A program made the position numbers and the translations under genes. This document shows, one piece after another, positions 18,301-27,040 of a DNA stretch of 58,377 nt. The DNA comes from Sphingobium sp. YR768 (lineage in GTDB: Bacteria; Pseudomonadota; Alphaproteobacteria; Sphingomonadales; Sphingomonadaceae), in contig NZ_FOGE01000027.1 of the NCBI RefSeq assembly GCF_900111125.1, positions 1 to 58,377 of the forward strand, in the 5' to 3' direction. The notes under the pieces were generated by a model that made no database searches, had not been told where the DNA came from, and saw only the letters and a program-made list of their open reading frames with translations. Position 1 is the stretch's first letter. Each line of letters begins with the position of its first letter.

Positions 18301-21300
18301 AACAGCACCAGCCGTGCCTTGCAGGTCTGCGCCAGATGGTCTGCCAGCAACAGCCCGAGCCCCCCCAGTCCGCCGGTGATGAGGTAAACGCCGCCTTGTT
18401 TCAGAGCGTTGCCGGCTGATGGTAGCGCCGCCGGGATGTGCGCGTTCGCAAAATCGCCGACCCAGCGCTCCGATGCGCGATAGGCGACGACCTCTGCATC
18501 GTCCGGATCGGCCAGCTCCGCGATCAGCATGTTGACCAGCGATGCCCAGCCCGGATCATGGCGCGGCGGCAGGCGGAGGTCGATATTGCGCAGATTGATA
18601 TTGGGATATTCGCGCGGGATGACACGGATCGGTCCCAATATGGTCGCCTTGGCCGGGGACAATCCGTCCTCATCTGACACGCGCTGTATCCCGTCGGAAA
18701 GAACCGCGATGGCAATGGGGTCATTGACCCTTTCACCCAACGACTGCGCCAGGAAAATCAGGCTGAACATGCCCCGATCCTGCAAGCCTGTCACATCTTG
18801 CCCTTGGCCGCCGGTTACCAGCCAGCCATGATAGATATGGCTCGGCATCCTGCTGCGGTCCGCCAACAGGCCGATCAGGCGACCATAATCCTCCGCCGCG
18901 CGGACATCGACTTCGAAATTGTCGTCGTCCAGCTGCTTGAAGCGACGCCCCGGTCGCACGGTCACGACATGGCGACCCTGCGCGCGCAGAGCTGCGGCCA
19001 GCGCTGTGCCCATGCCTGCATGATCGGCGAACAGCAGGACGTCGCCATCGGCCGGTACGGCCGATTTTTGCGGGGTGCGGCGCCAAATCGGTTCATACAG
19101 CCAGTCGGCCATATCGTCCCTCCTGGGCAATGGCTCGTCGTCGGGTGTGACATCCTGCGCCGGAGTGTTTCCGGATGGCGCCGCCAGGCCCGGCGCGAAC
19201 CAATGTCTGGTACGATCGAATTGATAGGTCGGCAACGGAATGCGGCAGCGCCGCTCCTGCGTCCAGAACCCGTCCCAGTCCGGCATTACGCCCGACGCCC
19301 ATACTCGGCCCAACGTTTCGAGCAGATGGGCAAGGTCCGTCGTCTTATTATCGTCCTTATGCCGCATGCAATGGAATATGGGCTGGTTGGGCGAACGATC
19401 GGGATGCTGGCGCGCAAGGCTCGACATGACCCTGCCCGGTCCGACTTCCAGCAGCACGCGATCCGGGTCGGCCATCAGTCGCGAAAGCCCATCTGTAAAT
19501 CTTACGGTCTGGCGCAGATGCCGTACCCAATATTCGGGGTCTGTCGCTTCATTCGGCGTAATCCAGTCCCCGGTCAGGTTGGACACGAATGGCAGCGTCG
19601 GCGGATTGAGCGTGACCGACCCAAGCACGCGCCGGAAATCGTCCAATATGGGGTCGAGCATTTTGGAATGCGCGGCGACGGATATGCCTACGCGCTGGGT
19701 TTCCACCTCCAATGCCTTCAGTGTTTCATCGAAAGCCAGGATCTGCGGCGTCGGTCCCGATACGACGACCAATTGGGGACCATTGACCGCTGCGATCGAC
19801 AGGCTGGACGACAGCAAAGGCAGCAGATCCGCTTCGGACATCGGAACGCTCAGCATGCTGCCGCCCGGAACCGTTTCGAACAACCGTCCGCGCGCGCGGA
19901 CGATCGTCAGCGCATCGGCCAGGCTGAGTACGCCCGCCAGATGGGCAGCGGCATATTCGCCGGAGCTATGGCCGATCATGGCGCCCGGCGCGACGCCCCA
20001 CGACATCCACAGGCGCGCCAACGCCACCTGAACGGCAAAGAGAAGGGGCAGGGCGATCGAGGGACGTTGCAACGCTTCATCCGCCAGTTCGGCGTCGTGC
20101 GCGCCGGGGTGTAGCCAGCGCCTCAGAGCGTCGCCGTCATCCAGCCCCAGATGGGCAAGGCATTCGTCGATCACGGCGCGAAATAGCGGTTGGGTGGCAT
20201 AAAGGTCGGCGCCCATCCCGGCATATTGCGCGCCTGCGCCACAGAAGAGGAAGGCGACCGGGCGGCCGGCCCTGCCGGCGATCGCGCCATGGACGCGAGG
20301 CACGCCCGGCGACGTCAGAGCCGTAGCGGCGTCGGCGCTGTCACGCGCGACCAGAATGCGGCGGTGGGACAGGTGCCGACGGCCGGTGCCGAGCGTGTAG
20401 GCGACATCCGCCAGATCGATGTCGCGTTCGCGCGAAAGATGATCGGCCAGCGCGGCGCAATTGGCATCGAGCGCCGTCTCGCTTTGTGCCGACAGCATCA
20501 GCAGCTGCCATGGCTGGCTGGCGCCGCCCGATGCCCGGCCGGGTGCTTCTTCCAGGATCAGGTGGGCGTTGGTGCCGCCTACGCCGAGTGAACTGACACC
20601 GGCGCGCCGTGGCTTTCCGGCCTTGCCGGGCCAGGGCTGCAAGGCCGATACGACCTTGAAGGGGCTGGCTTCGAACGCGCAACCGGGATTGGGACTGCGA
20701 TAATGGAGCGTCGGCGGGATTGCGCCATGATGCAGGGACAGGGCGACCTTGATGACGCTCGCCACCCCGGCCGCCGTATCGGTATGGCCGATATTGCTTT
20801 TCACCGACCCGATGCCGCAAAAGCCGATATCGCGCGTACCGCGCCGATAGGCCTGCGTCAGTGCCGCGATTTCGATCGGATCGCCGACCCGCGTACCGGT
20901 GCCATGCGCTTCGACATAGTCAATGCTGCGGGAGTCGATCTGCGCTACGTCCAGCGCCTCGCTGACGACGTTGGCATGACCATCGACGCTGGGGCTGAGA
21001 TAGCTGACCTTGCCCGATCCGTCATTATTGACCGCCGATCCGCGAATGACCGCATAGATATGGTCATTGTCCGCAACCGCATCTTCCAGCCGCCGCAGAA
21101 GAACGACGCCGACCCCGCTGGCGAACACCGTGCCTGTCGAATCCGCATCGAACGGACGGCAATGGCCATCGACACTGGCTATGCCGCCCTCCTCGTACAG
21201 ATAGCCATGGCCATGAGGCAGTTCGATCGAGGCCGCGCCAGCCAGTGCCATGTCGCATTCGCCGTTAAGCAGGCTTTGCACCGCACTGTGGATCGCCACC

Positions 21301-21893
21301 AGCGATGTCGAGCAGGCGGTCTGCACATTCACGCTCGGCCCTTTGAGGTTGAGCAGATAGGACAGGCGGGTAGTCAGGAAATCCTTGTCGTTGCCGGTAT
21401 GGCGCAGCAGGAACAGGCCGACATCGCGCACCAGTTTGGGATTGGTCAGCAGGTTCGCCGCCAGATAGGCATTGTGCCCGGTTCCGCCGAACACACCGAT
21501 CGCGCCTGTTACACGATCGGCAACATGGCCAGCATTTTCCATGGCTTCCCACGCACATTCCAGAAACTGGCGGTGCTGGGGGTCCATGATTGCCGCGTCA
21601 CGCGGGCTGAGGCCGAACAGGCCTGCATCGAAACAGTCCATGTCGGACAATGGCGCGCCGGAACGCACATAGCCCGGAAGGGCAAGCGTGCGGGGGTCTA
21701 CCCCGGCGGCGAGCAGCGCATCCTGGGTATAATGTTCGATGCCCTCCTTCCCATCGCGCAGCGCCTCCCAATAGGCATCTGTTCCCCGGGCGCCCGCAAA
21801 GCGGCAGGACATGCCAATGATCGCCACCGCATTGTCGATGCCGGCCCCCCCGCCGGTCGCACGGCTTTCCCCAAAATCTTCGGCGCGGTACAT
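15396..21893 (-). CDS. Type I polyketide synthase KS-AT-KR-DH-ACP-TE
   Basis: A 2165-residue single extension module plus release domain. KS: TACSTSL Cys194, His330, His370. AT about 548-850: GHSSG Ser643, AAHS at the specificity loop, more like malonyl than methylmalonyl. A structural Rossmann half (about 935-1150) precedes a KR with TGGLGGLG 1173-1180 and Ser1319/Tyr1332/Asn1336. DH about 1385-1665: His1422 in DEHRM and Asp1590 in HPALLD, following rather than preceding the KR. ACP: GGHSL Ser1789. TE about 1855-2130: GLCAGG with Cys1931 in place of serine. The start ATG has AAGGGA upstream and lies 12 bp after the NRPS stop. It probably takes the aminoacyl chain from that NRPS and adds one C2 unit with reduction and dehydration. 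Confidence 0.93.
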   Translation of the reverse strand: MYRAEDFGESRATGGGAGIDNAVAIIGMSCRFAGARGTDAYWEALRDGKEGIEHYTQDALLAAGVDPRTLALPGYVRSGAPLSDMDCFDAGLFGLSPRDAAIMDPQHRQFLECAWEAMENAGHVADRVTGAIGVFGGTGHNAYLAANLLTNPKLVRDVGLFLLRHTGNDKDFLTTRLSYLLNLKGPSVNVQTACSTSLVAIHSAVQSLLNGECDMALAGAASIELPHGHGYLYEEGGIASVDGHCRPFDADSTGTVFASGVGVVLLRRLEDAVADNDHIYAVIRGSAVNNDGSGKVSYLSPSVDGHANVVSEALDVAQIDSRSIDYVEAHGTGTRVGDPIEIAALTQAYRRGTRDIGFCGIGSVKSNIGHTDTAAGVASVIKVALSLHHGAIPPTLHYRSPNPGCAFEASPFKVVSALQPWPGKAGKPRRAGVSSLGVGGTNAHLILEEAPGRASGGASQPWQLLMLSAQSETALDANCAALADHLSRERDIDLADVAYTLGTGRRHLSHRRILVARDSADAATALTSPGVPRVHGAIAGRAGRPVAFLFCGAGAQYAGMGADLYATQPLFRAVIDECLAHLGLDDGDALRRWLHPGAHDAELADEALQRPSIALPLLFAVQVALARLWMSWGVAPGAMIGHSSGEYAAAHLAGVLSLADALTIVRARGRLFETVPGGSMLSVPMSEADLLPLLSSSLSIAAVNGPQLVVVSGPTPQILAFDETLKALEVETQRVGISVAAHSKMLDPILDDFRRVLGSVTLNPPTLPFVSNLTGDWITPNEATDPEYWVRHLRQTVRFTDGLSRLMADPDRVLLEVGPGRVMSSLARQHPDRSPNQPIFHCMRHKDDNKTTDLAHLLETLGRVWASGVMPDWDGFWTQERRCRIPLPTYQFDRTRHWFAPGLAAPSGNTPAQDVTPDDEPLPRRDDMADWLYEPIWRRTPQKSAVPADGDVLLFADHAGMGTALAAALRAQGRHVVTVRPGRRFKQLDDDNFEVDVRAAEDYGRLIGLLADRSRMPSHIYHGWLVTGGQGQDVTGLQDRGMFSLIFLAQSLGERVNDPIAIAVLSDGIQRVSDEDGLSPAKATILGPIRVIPREYPNINLRNIDLRLPPRHDPGWASLVNMLIAELADPDDAEVVAYRASERWVGDFANAHIPAALPSAGNALKQGGVYLITGGLGGLGLLLADHLAQTCKARLVLLTRRGLPPRAQWQDVMARAGADPHAQIIRQIRAIEAAGGDVMPIAADVCDVGAMRRAVRQVRKIWGKIDGVFHAAGILDDELLQLKTRASMDRVLAAKLHGTLALHDALSGQQPDFMMLFSSISAFAGLAGQADYAAGNAFLDAYAQSRRQDVTRVMSVAWSRWQDVGMASLLSEQAARDRATAPFGTGDAIDHPFLNSVHRLSPSELVVEGTLSPDAHWLLDEHRMADGSALIPGTGFLELIRAAFAHVEPGPAELRDILFLTPFMVADGHRRDLRVHLHQRGEGHWHCAILGRPTDALPEQGWTEHVRGMIQPLPLPAPLSIDIDALIMGCAGTGDIAALTDASSMMQFGPRWQNARHLRVGPNEALLELAIAPQFEPDLERIALHPALLDFATAGAQCLIAARRPGHDFFAPASYGSVKLHGALPARLYSHVSHRPATSDSIAQFDVLLADGEGKVVVEISEFTMLKMAAGSGLSISDAAPPSTTARPVPLEQIDQDMRPAEGLCIIDALLSGGRAAHLIISPFDLHQAVARLRSPYQPERAMVRDDRQTGGNPPATAAERIIAEIWSDMLGVGDIQRDDDFFDLGGHSLLGVQFMNRLRKRTGRQLPLATLLETSTVERLGALIDPDSAVTPTSGSDAGAPEASRSVITIRPGMTDKTPLFMIHDGLGETLLYRALAMRMEPGRPILGIEPDRHVGGTHVHTCIAEMAASYVARMRTVQPNGPYLLAGLCAGGVIAFEMARQLQDMGERTAFVGIIDAADVEANRRSFYITRTRIQRMRALLRNRTSGEGTRLTLLARRAANAVTYDVRTRLEWMRRTRTVARMADADNAQGTAPDLSFLHLYEVAHRAHRPHGLFDGGQIVLFKATRGTGAADDVPYVELYTDSIFGWGKRVAGDVSLVNVPGGHSSILQEPNVDILADAMRAAIDRACAGEIAPSIETRPHPDSAVSSVRQALDDVVEMSSR

Positions 21894-21905
21894 GGAGGCT
21901 TTCCC

Positions 21906-24900
21906 TTATTCCTGTGCGATGACGGGCGTTTTTGAAGGCCTGCGTCGACTGAGTGCGGCGCGTCTTCCGGCTGCGCGGATCTGCCCCTGCGATACGGCCG
22001 CCGCATCGCTCCCGTCGCCGTCGGAAAGATGGGCGCTGAGCATTTGGATGGTCGGAAAGCGAAAAATGTCGGTCAGGGCCAGCGGACGGTCAAATGCTGC
22101 GCGCAAATGACGATGGACCTGAACCGCCAGCAGCGAATGTCCGCCGATGTCGAAGAAATTGTCGTGCGTTCCCACGATATCGAGCTTGAGCACCTCGCGC
22201 CAGATCGCCGCGACCTTCTTTTCCAGCGCGTCGACCGGGGCGGTGTGAACAGCGGTGGAAGATGCAACGATGTCGCTTTTCGGAGCGGGCAGGGCCTTGC
22301 GGTCCACCTTGCCATTCGGGGTTCGCGGCAGCGCGCGCATCTCCATCAGGATCGATGGCACCATAAACTCCGGAAGATGCGCGCGCATGAGATCACGCAG
22401 CACGTCTCGCGGGGGGCAAGAAACGTCTGCTGGCACATAATAGCCGACCAGGCGGACATCTCCCGGAGTGTCTTCCCGGGCAGAGACAATCGCTTGCTCT
22501 ACACCGGGGTGACTGCTGAGGACCGCTTCGATTTCGCCCAATTCGATGCGGTAGCCCCGTATCTTGACCTGATGGTCCAGCCGCCCGAGAAATTCGAGCG
22601 TGCCGTCCGGGCGCTGGCGCGCCAGGTCGCCCGTGCGATAGGCGCGGGCATCATTGCGGAACGGATGCGGAATGAACCGTTCCGTCGTCAGTTCGGGCCG
22701 GTGCAGATAGCCCCGCACCACGCCTTCGCCCCCGATGACCAGTTCGCCCGGAATACCCGGCGGCAACAGTTGCTGCCGACTGTCGAGGATGAAGATTTGC
22801 TGGTTTGCAAGCGGCCTGCCCAGCGGAACGGTCCCCCGCGCATCGTCCAATCGGTGGATGGCGGACCAGATGGTGGTTTCCGTCGGGCCATACATGTTCA
22901 TCACCGTGCCGCCGACAAGGCTATGGAGATCCTGCGCCAACGCCGGCGGAAAGGCTTCCCCGCCGATCATCAGCCGGGTCAGCTTCGCCAGTTGAGAACG
23001 GGCGCTCTCGTCGGCTGCCAGCATATGCGCCATGGACGGCGTGCATTGGAGATGGCTGACGTGATGGCGCGCCATCAGCGCAGGCAGCGTTTCGGCCGGC
23101 GAGAGTTGCGCCGGATTGGCCAGTTGCCGCAATCGATCGAGCACGGGCAGATGGTCGATCACCTGCTGCACCGGCAGGCCGAAATCGATCAGACAGCCAA
23201 TCTCATCGACCCCGGCCTCCCGCACGCGGTCCACCATTGCCAGGCAATCGTCCGGCGTCCCGAACAGGCCGCCGGTCGCATAATAACGGTCGAACGCATG
23301 CTCCAGCAGCGCGTCCATTTCCGCGTCCGTGATGCTGCTCAGATCGGTCTGCGCGCTCGATTGCTCCATGCCGGGGCGACGCTTGAACGCGGGGAAGGAC
23401 CAGGCGAATGTCTTCACCAGATCGGTAGAGCTGCGCAGATAGGCGATCATCGGTCCGCGCACAGCTTCCCGTACTGCTATCGCATCATCACCGACGAAAC
23501 TGTGCAGCATTAGGGTGACATGGCCCTCGCCAACATGGCCTGCCGCCTTCCATGTCGCCTGATAGCGCGCGATCTTGATCGCCAGTTCATCGACCGTCTG
23601 GCCCAGCAGATGGGTGAGGATGAACGTGCCTGCCGTACCGGCCGCAGCGAAGGTATCGGCGTTGCCGGCCGACGTGATCCATACCGGCAGTTCGGGTTGA
23701 ACCGGGCGCGGGTAGATGGCGGTATCGACAGGCTTGCCGAGAGGGCCGGTGAAGGCGCGCGTCTCGCCACGCCACAGCGCGCGCACCGTGTCTATGCCCG
23801 CCATCATGACGGCGCTGCGATCGGCAAAGGCATCGGGCCGCAGCACGAAATCATTGGGCTGCCAGCCCGAAGCAAAGGATATGCCGACCCGGCCATGCGA
23901 CAGATTGTCGACCAGCGACCATTCTTCCGCCACGCGGATCGGATGGTGCAGCGGCAGCACGACGCTGCCGCCCCGGATCTGGACCCGCTCGGTGATGGTG
24001 GCGATCGCTGCGCTGGCCACCGATGGATTGGGATAGAGGCCGCCAAAGGCATGGAAATGCCGCTCGGGCGTCCAGATAGCGGTGAAATCATGGGTGTCGG
24101 CGAATTTCGCGCCTTCGATCAGCAGACGATATTGGTCGGCCGCGCTCCCGCTATCGGCACTTGGAAAATAGAAGAGGCTGAACTGGACCGGTGTAGACGG
24201 CTTTTCCATCGCAGGGCCGCCCGTCATCGCGTCGTTGGTCGCGAGCACGACGTGGAAGCCGCGCGTGAGCGTCCAGTAAAGTTCCAGCACTGAAATGTCG
24301 AAGCTCAGGCTCGTCACCGCCAGCCATGTGCCCGGTGCCTCAATCTCACGGTCCATGCCCGCAAAGAAATTTACGGCATTGCGATGTTCGACCATTACGC
24401 CCTTGGGTTTGCCGGTGGAACCGGATGTGTAGATGACATAGGCGAGATTTTCGGGCTGAACCGTGGACGGGACGGGGTCTGAGGAGAGGGACGCTATTAC
24501 CGGCCAATCGCTGTCCAGGCAGAAGATCGTCGCGTCGGTCGGCGGTAACGAAACGACAAGATCGCTGTCAGTGAGGATGATGGCGGTCCGCGAATCCCCG
24601 ATCATGTGGGCGATGCGATCGGGCGGATATGTCGGGTCGATCGGGACATAGGCGCCGCCTGCCTTGTGTATGGCGATCATCGCGACCAGAAGGTCGACCG
24701 ATCGAGCGGCATTCAGGCCGACCAGAATATCCGGCCCGACACCCAATATGCGCAAATGGCGCGCCAACTGGTTGGAACGGGCATCCAGCCGTGCGTAGCT
24801 CAGCGCCTTTTCGCGACAGGTTATAGCTATGCTGTCCGGGGTTCGTTGCACCTGCTCTGTAAAAAGCTGATGGATGCACATATCCCGCCGAACGGGAGCG

Positions 24901-26606
24901 TCCGTGTCATTCCATTCCTCCACGATCCGGCGCCGTTCATCGGGTGCGATCAGCGGCAGAGTGCCTATGGCCTGTGCCGGATCAGCCTGGGCAGCGGTCA
25001 ACAATGCCAGGAAGCCGGCCTGCATGGCCAGGATTGCCTGCGCGCTCAGACGGCTGGGGTCATGGAACCATCGGCATGCTTGGCCGTCGGAGCGCAAGGC
25101 GATCGTCAGATCCGCATCCGGGCGTGGGCTGGCCTGCTCCAGTGCATCCACCACCAATAGGGCGATCGGCAAAGTGGCCGGATCGCGGGCATCCCGGCAT
25201 CGTAATTCGGGACTGCGGGCAAACAGGTCTGCACTATGGCCGACCTTGCGCCGAATCTGTCGTATGTCGGCGCTAAGACACTGGCACAGGTGGGACAAGT
25301 TGCGTGTGAAATCGACGGCGACGCCTAGAGGCAGCTGGTCTGCGAACCAGATTTCCATTCCGTCATATGGGCTGCGCGAAATGGGGTCGGCATAGCCTAT
25401 GTCGAAACGCGCCTTGTCGGCGATGCGCGCCAGATAGGCGACCAGCGCCGACAATATGGTGCGATCATGGCCGGCCGGCGCGTCTTCCGGTCGCAGCCCG
25501 CACTGGTCGATATGGCTCAATCCAGGCTCGACCGAGCGGGTGCCACAATCTATCTGGGGCAGAAGTAGTGGTTGCCGTTGCGCCAGCCTTTTGCGCCACC
25601 AAGGTTCGAAACGCCCGCTCGCATTGGCAAGGATCGAGAGGCTTTCACGCTGTTGCGCGGTGAGAATATCGACCTTCGCGCCGACGACGAAGCCACGATC
25701 GCCAAGTTCGGCGGCCGTCTGGACCGGCATGCCGCCATTTGTCGTAAGGCCTGAAAGCAGGATATCCTCGGTCACGGTGGCGATCAGCAGACCGTCCATA
25801 TCGGCGGTCAGGATTGTGCCGGCCGCCAGCCCAGATCGGCCGTGCTGCGCTATGGCCGTGCCGATCAGCAATGTCTGTCCGTTCATGCTGATTTTGGGCG
25901 ATCCCAGGCTGTTGGCATAGCCGCCATGGTCGAGCGTCCGCACATGATCGGCGATGTTCTGGGCCGAACAATTCCAGTCGATCATGCCAGCGCCGGGAAG
26001 GCGATGGCTCAGGCCGTAGAATTCGCCAGGCGCGTCGTCTTGCGGCTGGGGGACGATATCGCCCATAGCCAGCCCGCCTATCAGGGTGTCGAAACTTTCA
26101 AGCGCCGCGGCGAAACATTTCGTGTTCGCCGAAAATGCGGTTTCGTCGGCGGCCAGATCGAATGATCGGGTCAGCAATATGTCGCCGGCATCGACATGCG
26201 CGGTCATCAGGTGCCAGCTGATGCCGTGATGGGCTTCCCCGTTCAGCATTGCCCATATGGGCGTGTTCAGACCGGCATAGGCCGGCAGCAGGCCGTCATG
26301 GAAATTGATCGCAGCCCGCCGGGGCAATATCAGGATATCGGGCGGAAGCATCTGCAAATTGGTGATACTGAACAGATAATCGAAGGTGGGCAGCTGCGCG
26401 TCAATCAAGGATGCGACATGCTCCAGGGCAAAGATGCGTTCCTTGCTTGCCCACTCCAGAATGACTGGCTGATCGCTGACGATGGCGATGATGTCATGAC
26501 CGTGATGCTGCAACCGGGTTGCGCACTCGATCAGCAGACGTTCCGATCCGACGAGTACGCAACGCCACCGGTCTGCCTGTGCGGGCTTGCTGCCGGCAAA
26601 TGTCAT
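21906..26606 (-). CDS. NRPS: formyltransferase - C remnant - adenylation split by LLM monooxygenase - PCP
   Basis: 1566 residues from the ATG at 26606, which overlaps the upstream stop as ATGA. Residues about 15-300 are a formyltransferase fold with INFHDGLLP (Asn101, His103) and HVDAGD (Asp139), the catalytic triad. About 330-560 resembles the C-terminal half of a condensation domain and has no HHxxxDG. Adenylation runs from about 565: TSGSTGKPKG 727-736 and FDISVLEL; it is interrupted at about 800-1160 by an FMN-dependent luciferase-like monooxygenase of the MupA/Atu3671 type (FSLFYFP ... WTPERHFHAFGGLYPNP) and resumes with NMYGPTE 1237-1243, YRTGD and NGKVDRK. The PCP has GGHSL, Ser1491. 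It would activate one amino acid, formylate it and hydroxylate it on the carrier. The amino acid cannot be read reliably. Confidence 0.92.
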   Translation of the reverse strand: MTFAGSKPAQADRWRCVLVGSERLLIECATRLQHHGHDIIAIVSDQPVILEWASKERIFALEHVASLIDAQLPTFDYLFSITNLQMLPPDILILPRRAAINFHDGLLPAYAGLNTPIWAMLNGEAHHGISWHLMTAHVDAGDILLTRSFDLAADETAFSANTKCFAAALESFDTLIGGLAMGDIVPQPQDDAPGEFYGLSHRLPGAGMIDWNCSAQNIADHVRTLDHGGYANSLGSPKISMNGQTLLIGTAIAQHGRSGLAAGTILTADMDGLLIATVTEDILLSGLTTNGGMPVQTAAELGDRGFVVGAKVDILTAQQRESLSILANASGRFEPWWRKRLAQRQPLLLPQIDCGTRSVEPGLSHIDQCGLRPEDAPAGHDRTILSALVAYLARIADKARFDIGYADPISRSPYDGMEIWFADQLPLGVAVDFTRNLSHLCQCLSADIRQIRRKVGHSADLFARSPELRCRDARDPATLPIALLVVDALEQASPRPDADLTIALRSDGQACRWFHDPSRLSAQAILAMQAGFLALLTAAQADPAQAIGTLPLIAPDERRRIVEEWNDTDAPVRRDMCIHQLFTEQVQRTPDSIAITCREKALSYARLDARSNQLARHLRILGVGPDILVGLNAARSVDLLVAMIAIHKAGGAYVPIDPTYPPDRIAHMIGDSRTAIILTDSDLVVSLPPTDATIFCLDSDWPVIASLSSDPVPSTVQPENLAYVIYTSGSTGKPKGVMVEHRNAVNFFAGMDREIEAPGTWLAVTSLSFDISVLELYWTLTRGFHVVLATNDAMTGGPAMEKPSTPVQFSLFYFPSADSGSAADQYRLLIEGAKFADTHDFTAIWTPERHFHAFGGLYPNPSVASAAIATITERVQIRGGSVVLPLHHPIRVAEEWSLVDNLSHGRVGISFASGWQPNDFVLRPDAFADRSAVMMAGIDTVRALWRGETRAFTGPLGKPVDTAIYPRPVQPELPVWITSAGNADTFAAAGTAGTFILTHLLGQTVDELAIKIARYQATWKAAGHVGEGHVTLMLHSFVGDDAIAVREAVRGPMIAYLRSSTDLVKTFAWSFPAFKRRPGMEQSSAQTDLSSITDAEMDALLEHAFDRYYATGGLFGTPDDCLAMVDRVREAGVDEIGCLIDFGLPVQQVIDHLPVLDRLRQLANPAQLSPAETLPALMARHHVSHLQCTPSMAHMLAADESARSQLAKLTRLMIGGEAFPPALAQDLHSLVGGTVMNMYGPTETTIWSAIHRLDDARGTVPLGRPLANQQIFILDSRQQLLPPGIPGELVIGGEGVVRGYLHRPELTTERFIPHPFRNDARAYRTGDLARQRPDGTLEFLGRLDHQVKIRGYRIELGEIEAVLSSHPGVEQAIVSAREDTPGDVRLVGYYVPADVSCPPRDVLRDLMRAHLPEFMVPSILMEMRALPRTPNGKVDRKALPAPKSDIVASSTAVHTAPVDALEKKVAAIWREVLKLDIVGTHDNFFDIGGHSLLAVQVHRHLRAAFDRPLALTDIFRFPTIQMLSAHLSDGDGSDAAAVSQGQIRAAGRRAALSRRRPSKTPVIAQE

Positions 26607-26908
26607 GAGAATACGACCCGTGCCTGCCGCCGACGGATTGCAGGTATTCCGATGATGAGCATGCCAAGCAGGAACAGGCCGTATATCTGAAGGTCTGCCT
26701 GTGCTGGGCCGTCTCCTATATCGCATGCGATCCGCTCTTGCGTGCTGGCCGCCGCCGCGGACTGCGGTGAGCCGGCGCCGGATTGTGCATGTTCGGTCTT
26801 GGCGGTGGGCGCGCACCCTATTTCGGCGTCAGGCTGCCGAACGGAAGCTGCCGGACTGGTCGTGTGCAATCCCATTAACGCAATCAAGGCGATGGCTGGA
26901 AAGCGCAT
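26603..26908 (-). CDS. Small signal-peptide/single-TM protein coupled to the NRPS
   Basis: A 101-residue protein from the ATG at 26908 (GGAGA upstream). An N-terminal signal-like segment (about residues 3-18) is followed by a low-complexity Ala/Ser/Gln stretch. Near the C-terminus is one hydrophobic segment (IYGLFLLGMLIIGIPAI) closed by RRRQAR, so the tail would be membrane-anchored with basic residues inside. The layout recalls sorting tails such as PEP-CTERM, but no PEP motif is seen. Its stop overlaps the NRPS start (ATGA), so it is translationally coupled. It is the first gene after an AT-rich promoter-like gap. Function unknown. Confidence 0.7.
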   Translation of the reverse strand: MRFPAIALIALMGLHTTSPAASVRQPDAEIGCAPTAKTEHAQSGAGSPQSAAAASTQERIACDIGDGPAQADLQIYGLFLLGMLIIGIPAIRRRQARVVFS

Positions 26909-27012
26909 ATCTGTCTCCATTTTCCACATGAATGCCAATGGCATCGCATGTAAATTTCATGAAGAAATTCATATTGTATTTATATGATATGAGTAATTTC
27001 ACATATTACGTT

Positions 27013-27024
27013 GTGATTAATCAC
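27013..27024. promoter_or_regulatory. Palindrome in the NRPS operon promoter gap
   Basis: GTGATTAATCAC is a perfect 12-bp palindrome in the very AT-rich 26909-27040 gap upstream of the small membrane protein and NRPS. TGTGA-N4-TCACC resembles Crp/Fnr-type half-sites with FNR-like spacing. A second AATTTC/GAAATT pair lies nearer the gene. It is a candidate target for the Crp/Fnr-like regulator at 10028-10747 (inference). Confidence 0.45.
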
Positions 27025-27040
27025 CACATTGAAATGGATG

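Noticed and set aside
18798..21935. Long plus-strand frames opposite the PKS
   Set aside because: Mirror frames of the PKS coding strand; no ribosome sites or motifs.
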